Source of the DNA: Azospirillum sp.
GTDB taxonomy: Bacteria > Pseudomonadota > Alphaproteobacteria > Azospirillales > Azospirillaceae
Assembly (NCBI GenBank): GCA_016124535.1
Contig: WGNK01000025.1
Location: 1-64,000 of the forward strand
Reading direction: 5' to 3'
DNA: 64,000 nt
In this document: positions 58,110 to 64,000 of the stretch, piece by piece
Layout: each line of letters starts with the position of its first letter
How positions within the stretch are numbered: position 1 is the stretch's first letter
The notes under the pieces: generated by a model
Database searches by the model: none
What the model was told of the DNA's origin: nothing
The model's input: the letters and a program-made list of their open reading frames with translations, nothing else
Translations under genes and position numbers: made by a program

Positions 58110-59507
58110 TTGAAGCCGCTGAGGCCGCTTGTCATTTCCGGACGCGAGGTGTTGCCGCTGGTCGAAGGCGGCAAGGGCATCTCGGTATCCAACGGCGAAA
58201 GCTCGGGCGCCTGGGCGGGAGCCGGCGGCGTCGGGACCTTCTCCGGCGTCAATGCCGACAGCTATGACGAAAACGGCAACCTGCTGGAGCAGGCCTATTA
58301 CGGCAAGACCCGCCGCGAACGCCACGAGGAACTGGTTGCCCACTCGATCCGCGGCGGCATCACCCAGGCCCGGATCGCCTATGAGCGGTCCAATGGCGAG
58401 GGCCGAATCCATATGAATGTGCTGTGGGAGATGGCCGCCGCCGAGCGCATCCTCCACGGCATCCTGGAGGGCGCACGCGGGCTGATCCACGGCGTTACCT
58501 GCGGCGCCGGCATGCCCTACAAGGTCGCCGAGATCGCCGTCCGCTATGGCGTCCACTACTACCCGATCGTGTCTTCGGCGCGGGCGTTCCGCGCCCTGTG
58601 GCTGCGCGCCTACAACAAATTCCGCGATAACCTGGGCGGCGTGGTCTATGAGGACCCCTGGCTCGCCGGCGGCCACAACGGCCTGTCGAACAGCGAGGAC
58701 CCCGAGCAGCCGGAAGACCCGTTCCCGCGGGTGCTGGCGCTGCGCCAGATGATGAACAGCTTCGGGCTCAACGAGATCCCGGTGATCATGGCCGGCGGCG
58801 TCTGGTACTTGCGCGAATGGGCCGAATGGATCGACAACCCCGACCTCGGCCCGGTCGCCTTCCAATACGGCACCCGGCCGCTGCTGACCGAGGAGAGCCC
58901 GATCTCCACCGCGTGGAAGCAGAAGCTGCTGACCCTGAAAGAGGGCGACGTCTTCCTCAACCGGTTCTCGCCGACCGGGTTTTATTCCTCGGCAGTCAAC
59001 AACCCGTTCATCCGGGAACTGCGCGCCCGCTCCGACCGTCAGGTCGCCTATTCGGTCAAGCCGGTCGGCGAGCATTCGGTCGAGTTTCCGATCGGGCCGC
59101 GCGGCCGACCGATTTACTTGACCGAGGCCGACAAGCTCCATGCCGAGCGCTGGGTGATCGAGGGCTACACCACCGGCCTCAAGACCCCCGACAACACGGT
59201 GATCTTCGTGACGCCGGAGAAGGCCAACCATATTCTGACCGACCAGATCGACTGCATGGGCTGCCTCAGCGCCTGCATGTTCTCCAACTGGTCGCAGAAC
59301 GAGGACGGCACCACCGGCAAGCGGGCCGATCCGCGGTCGTACTGCATCCAGAAGACCCTGCAGGCGGTCAGCCATTCCGAGGACTGCGAAACCCAGCTGA
59401 TGTTCGCCGGGCACAACGCCTACCGATTCGCCGACGACCCCTATTATGCCGGCGGGTTCATCCCGACCGTCCGGCAATTGGTCGAGCGCATCGCGACCGG
59501 CGACTGA
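58110..59507 (+). CDS. Nitronate monooxygenase-like flavoprotein with a cysteine cluster
   Basis: The 465-residue protein matches the FMN-dependent NPD (2-nitropropane dioxygenase) TIM barrel, with GKGISVSNGESSGAWAGAGG near the N-terminus, GVTCGAGMPYKVAEIA, and VIMAGGVWY in the phosphate-binding region. The C-terminal third is longer than in classic members and contains QIDCMGCLSACMFSNW, a CxxCxxxC set, plus two later cysteines. The start is a TTG at 58110, chosen because GGGAGGG lies 4 bases upstream; a GTG at 58035 would put the leader palindrome inside the gene. Real substrate unknown. Confidence 0.85.
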   Translation: MKPLRPLVISGREVLPLVEGGKGISVSNGESSGAWAGAGGVGTFSGVNADSYDENGNLLEQAYYGKTRRERHEELVAHSIRGGITQARIAYERSNGEGRIHMNVLWEMAAAERILHGILEGARGLIHGVTCGAGMPYKVAEIAVRYGVHYYPIVSSARAFRALWLRAYNKFRDNLGGVVYEDPWLAGGHNGLSNSEDPEQPEDPFPRVLALRQMMNSFGLNEIPVIMAGGVWYLREWAEWIDNPDLGPVAFQYGTRPLLTEESPISTAWKQKLLTLKEGDVFLNRFSPTGFYSSAVNNPFIRELRARSDRQVAYSVKPVGEHSVEFPIGPRGRPIYLTEADKLHAERWVIEGYTTGLKTPDNTVIFVTPEKANHILTDQIDCMGCLSACMFSNWSQNEDGTTGKRADPRSYCIQKTLQAVSHSEDCETQLMFAGHNAYRFADDPYYAGGFIPTVRQLVERIATGD

Positions 59508-59626
59508 CGCAGGTCAGGTAACCGAATCGTCATCAGAGCCGGATAACTTCGAATCGAAGGGATGGCGACGCAGCGCGCGCGTGCTATAAGCCATCCGTCT
59601 TAATTCGAGGCGGGAATTCGGAAGCC

Positions 59627-61059
<1,433 letters not shown>

Positions 61060-61063
<4 letters not shown>

Positions 61064-61731
61064 ATACCATGGATGTCATCGTCATCGGCGTGATCCTGCT
61101 GTCGGCGATCCTCGCGTTTCTGCGCGGGCTGGTCGCCGAGGCCCTGTCGGTCGGCGGCTGGGTCGGCGCCGCCGCGGCGACCCTGGTCGGGTTCCCCCAT
61201 CTTCAGCCGGTCGTCCGCCAGCACATTTCGTCACAGCTGGCGGCGGATGTGGTGTCGGTGGTTGCCATCTTCGTCGCCACCCTGGTGGTACTGACCCTGG
61301 TCAGCCACCAGGCCGGCCGGCTGATCCGCGGCTCGGGCCTCAGCGCGGTCGACCGCTCGCTGGGCTTCGTATTCGGCCTGGTGCGCGGCGCCGCTCTGGT
61401 CTGTATCGGCTATCTGCTGCTGGCCTGGCTGGTGCCGCCGGGCGAGCAGCCCGACTGGATCAAAGAGGCGCGCACCCGGCCGATGGTCGAGGCCGGCGCC
61501 GGGCTGCTCAAGGGGCTGGTGCCGCAGAGCCTGCGCGATAACGCCTCATCCCAGGCCGATGCCGCAGTCGAGCGGGCCCGCCAGGCGGTCGAGGAACAGG
61601 CGCTTCAAGGCCTGACCACCACCCGCCCGGAAGCGCCCAAGCCGGCCAAGCCGGCGACCGAATTCGGCTACAAGCCGCGGGATCAGGCCGAAATCGAGCG
61701 TACCATCAATAACCTCCAGAACGCCCGATGA
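61060..61731 (+). CDS. cvpA: CvpA-family membrane protein
   Basis: The 223-residue protein has four membrane segments (about 5-165) with the CvpA pattern LSAILAFLRGLVAEALSVGGW and DRSLGFVFGLVRGA, and a cytoplasmic polar tail. CvpA is needed for colicin V production in E. coli and affects envelope homeostasis. GTG start overlapping radA; an ATG three codons later is possible. It overlaps or closely precedes purF, the same linkage as in E. coli. Confidence 0.9.
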
Positions 61732-61781
61732 CCGTACCGGCAAACGGGCGCCTCGCGCCGATCGATAAGGAGTGGACCGCG

Positions 61782-63269
<1,488 letters not shown>

Positions 63270-63281
63270 TCGGGGACGGTC

Positions 63282-64000
63282 CTAAAGCCGGCCGTCCTTC
63301 ATCCACAGCCGGCGCCATTCGGGACCATTCCACAGCCGGGTATGGGCGTCACGGTCGGCCAGCCACAGGGAGCGGTAGCGCGATGCCCGGTGGAGCAGGT
63401 CGCGGGGTGCCCCGTCTTCGACGATTCGCCCGTTCTCAACCACCACCACCCGGTCGAACGTCGCGGTGTCCTCGACATCGTGGGTGATGAACAGAAGGGT
63501 TGCCCAATCCCAGCGCCGCTGCGCGCGGGCCAGCAGCTTGCGCCGGCTGCCGCGTTCCAGGCCGCGGAACGGCTCGTCGAGGATGACCAGACGGGTGTCC
63601 GGCCGCAACATCGCCCGCCCGAATCGGACCTTCTGCGCTTCGCCGCCGGAGACCAGGCGCCCCGCTTCGCCGAGCGGCGTCGCGTCGAGCCCGAGCCGAG
63701 CCTCGATGGCTTCGAGATCGGCCTCAGCGATCACGGCGTCCAGGCGTGGCGCCCCGATCAGGCCGTTGCCAAAAATCAGGTTGGCCGCCAAGGACCGGTT
63801 CCACAGCTGGACCTGCGGGTCGACCCAGGCGGTGGCCTGGCGCAGATCGGCCAGGGTCGCGCCCGCGAGCCGACGGCCGTCGACCCGGACCGTTCCGGTG
63901 CTCGGCCGGTGCCAACCCAGCAGCAGGCCGACCAGGCTGGTCTTGCCCGCCCCCGACGGTCCGACGATCGCGACATGTTCGCCCGCGGCGATCTCCAGGC
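63282..64000 (-). CDS. ABC transporter ATP-binding domain, 5' end beyond window
   Basis: The frame is open from the right window edge. It starts inside an ABC nucleotide-binding domain: Walker [10 protein letters not shown] (about 63960-63934), Q-loop region DPQVQLW, signature [16 protein letters not shown], Walker [10 protein letters not shown] and switch [10 protein letters not shown]-terminal extension of about 40 residues ([14 protein letters not shown]) follows. The form resembles the ATPase part of a type I exporter with fused membrane domain, which would lie to the right. Substrate unknown. It is convergent with purF, 12 bases apart. Confidence 0.9.
   Translation of the reverse strand, partial: LEIAAGEHVAIVGPSGAGKTSLVGLLLGWHRPSTGTVRVDGRRLAGATLADLRQATAWVDPQVQLWNRSLAANLIFGNGLIGAPRLDAVIAEADLEAIEARLGLDATPLGEAGRLVSGGEAQKVRFGRAMLRPDTRLVILDEPFRGLERGSRRKLLARAQRRWDWATLLFITHDVEDTATFDRVVVVENGRIVEDGAPRDLLHRASRYRSLWLADRDAHTRLWNGPEWRRLWMKDGRL

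Overview
The window is high-GC DNA from an alphaproteobacterium, most likely a member of or close to the Rhodospirillales. This rests on gene content: a ChpT-type histidine phosphotransferase, an NDUFA9-like NAD(P)-binding protein, a two-subunit 2-oxoacid:ferredoxin oxidoreductase, the yqeY-dnaG-rpoD macromolecular-synthesis order, and dense GC-rich codon use with wide antisense reading frames. No rRNA gene, CRISPR array or insertion sequence was found. The only tRNA sequence is a 3' fragment.

Layout. (1) 1-8592 is the right part of an integrated phage-like element. Leftward genes encode a short AlpA-like DNA-binding protein, several unknown proteins chained by 4-base overlaps, a RepA-like hexameric ATPase, a NYN-domain protein and terminase small and large subunits. 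Rightward genes encode a MerR-like regulator and a tyrosine integrase. The element ends in a 49-base 3' fragment of tRNA-Gln, so an intact tRNA-Gln is predicted beyond the left edge. (2) 8593-25464 is chromosome: gltB and gltD (glutamate synthase), uppP, a membrane protein, a receiver-SpoIIE phosphatase, an NDUFA9-like protein, a DUF2950/DUF3300 pair, and a korA-korB-ferritin-like operon. (3) 26000-33268 holds smc, a DsbA-like thiol protein, dciA, a PhnB-like protein, mutY and a DUF1194 protein. (4) 33453-35102 is a lone DNA methyltransferase fused to an Mrr-like endonuclease domain, with an AT-rich centre. (5) 35143-39576 holds a LysE exporter, a polyprenyl diphosphate synthase, a DUF2007 protein, a TrmN6-like methyltransferase, an S49 peptidase and ChpT. 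(6) 39986-45618 is a chemotaxis-type operon cheA-cheW-cheY-cheB-cheR with a hybrid CheA. (7) 45931-49160 holds a stomatin-like/NfeD pair, an HRDC protein, a Tat-exported small protein and a STAS protein. (8) 49264-55323 holds carA, divergent from yqeY-dnaG-rpoD. (9) 55382-64000 holds two YeeE/YedE half-transporters behind a palindromic operator, a PilZ-like protein, a glycerophosphodiester phosphodiesterase, a nitronate monooxygenase-like protein, radA-cvpA-purF, and an ABC transporter ATPase cut by the window end.

The genes split into housekeeping functions (nitrogen assimilation, replication and transcription, purine and pyrimidine precursors, cell wall lipid carrier, DNA repair), signalling modules (Che, ChpT, SpoIIE/STAS, PilZ) and two clearly acquired pieces: the tRNA-Gln element and the methyltransferase. 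A recurring two-hairpin intergenic palindrome marks several gene ends. The best candidates for something undescribed are the compact satellite-like element at the left edge and the single-chain methyltransferase-endonuclease. All assignments come from reading the sequence and from recall of family motifs; no database search was run.
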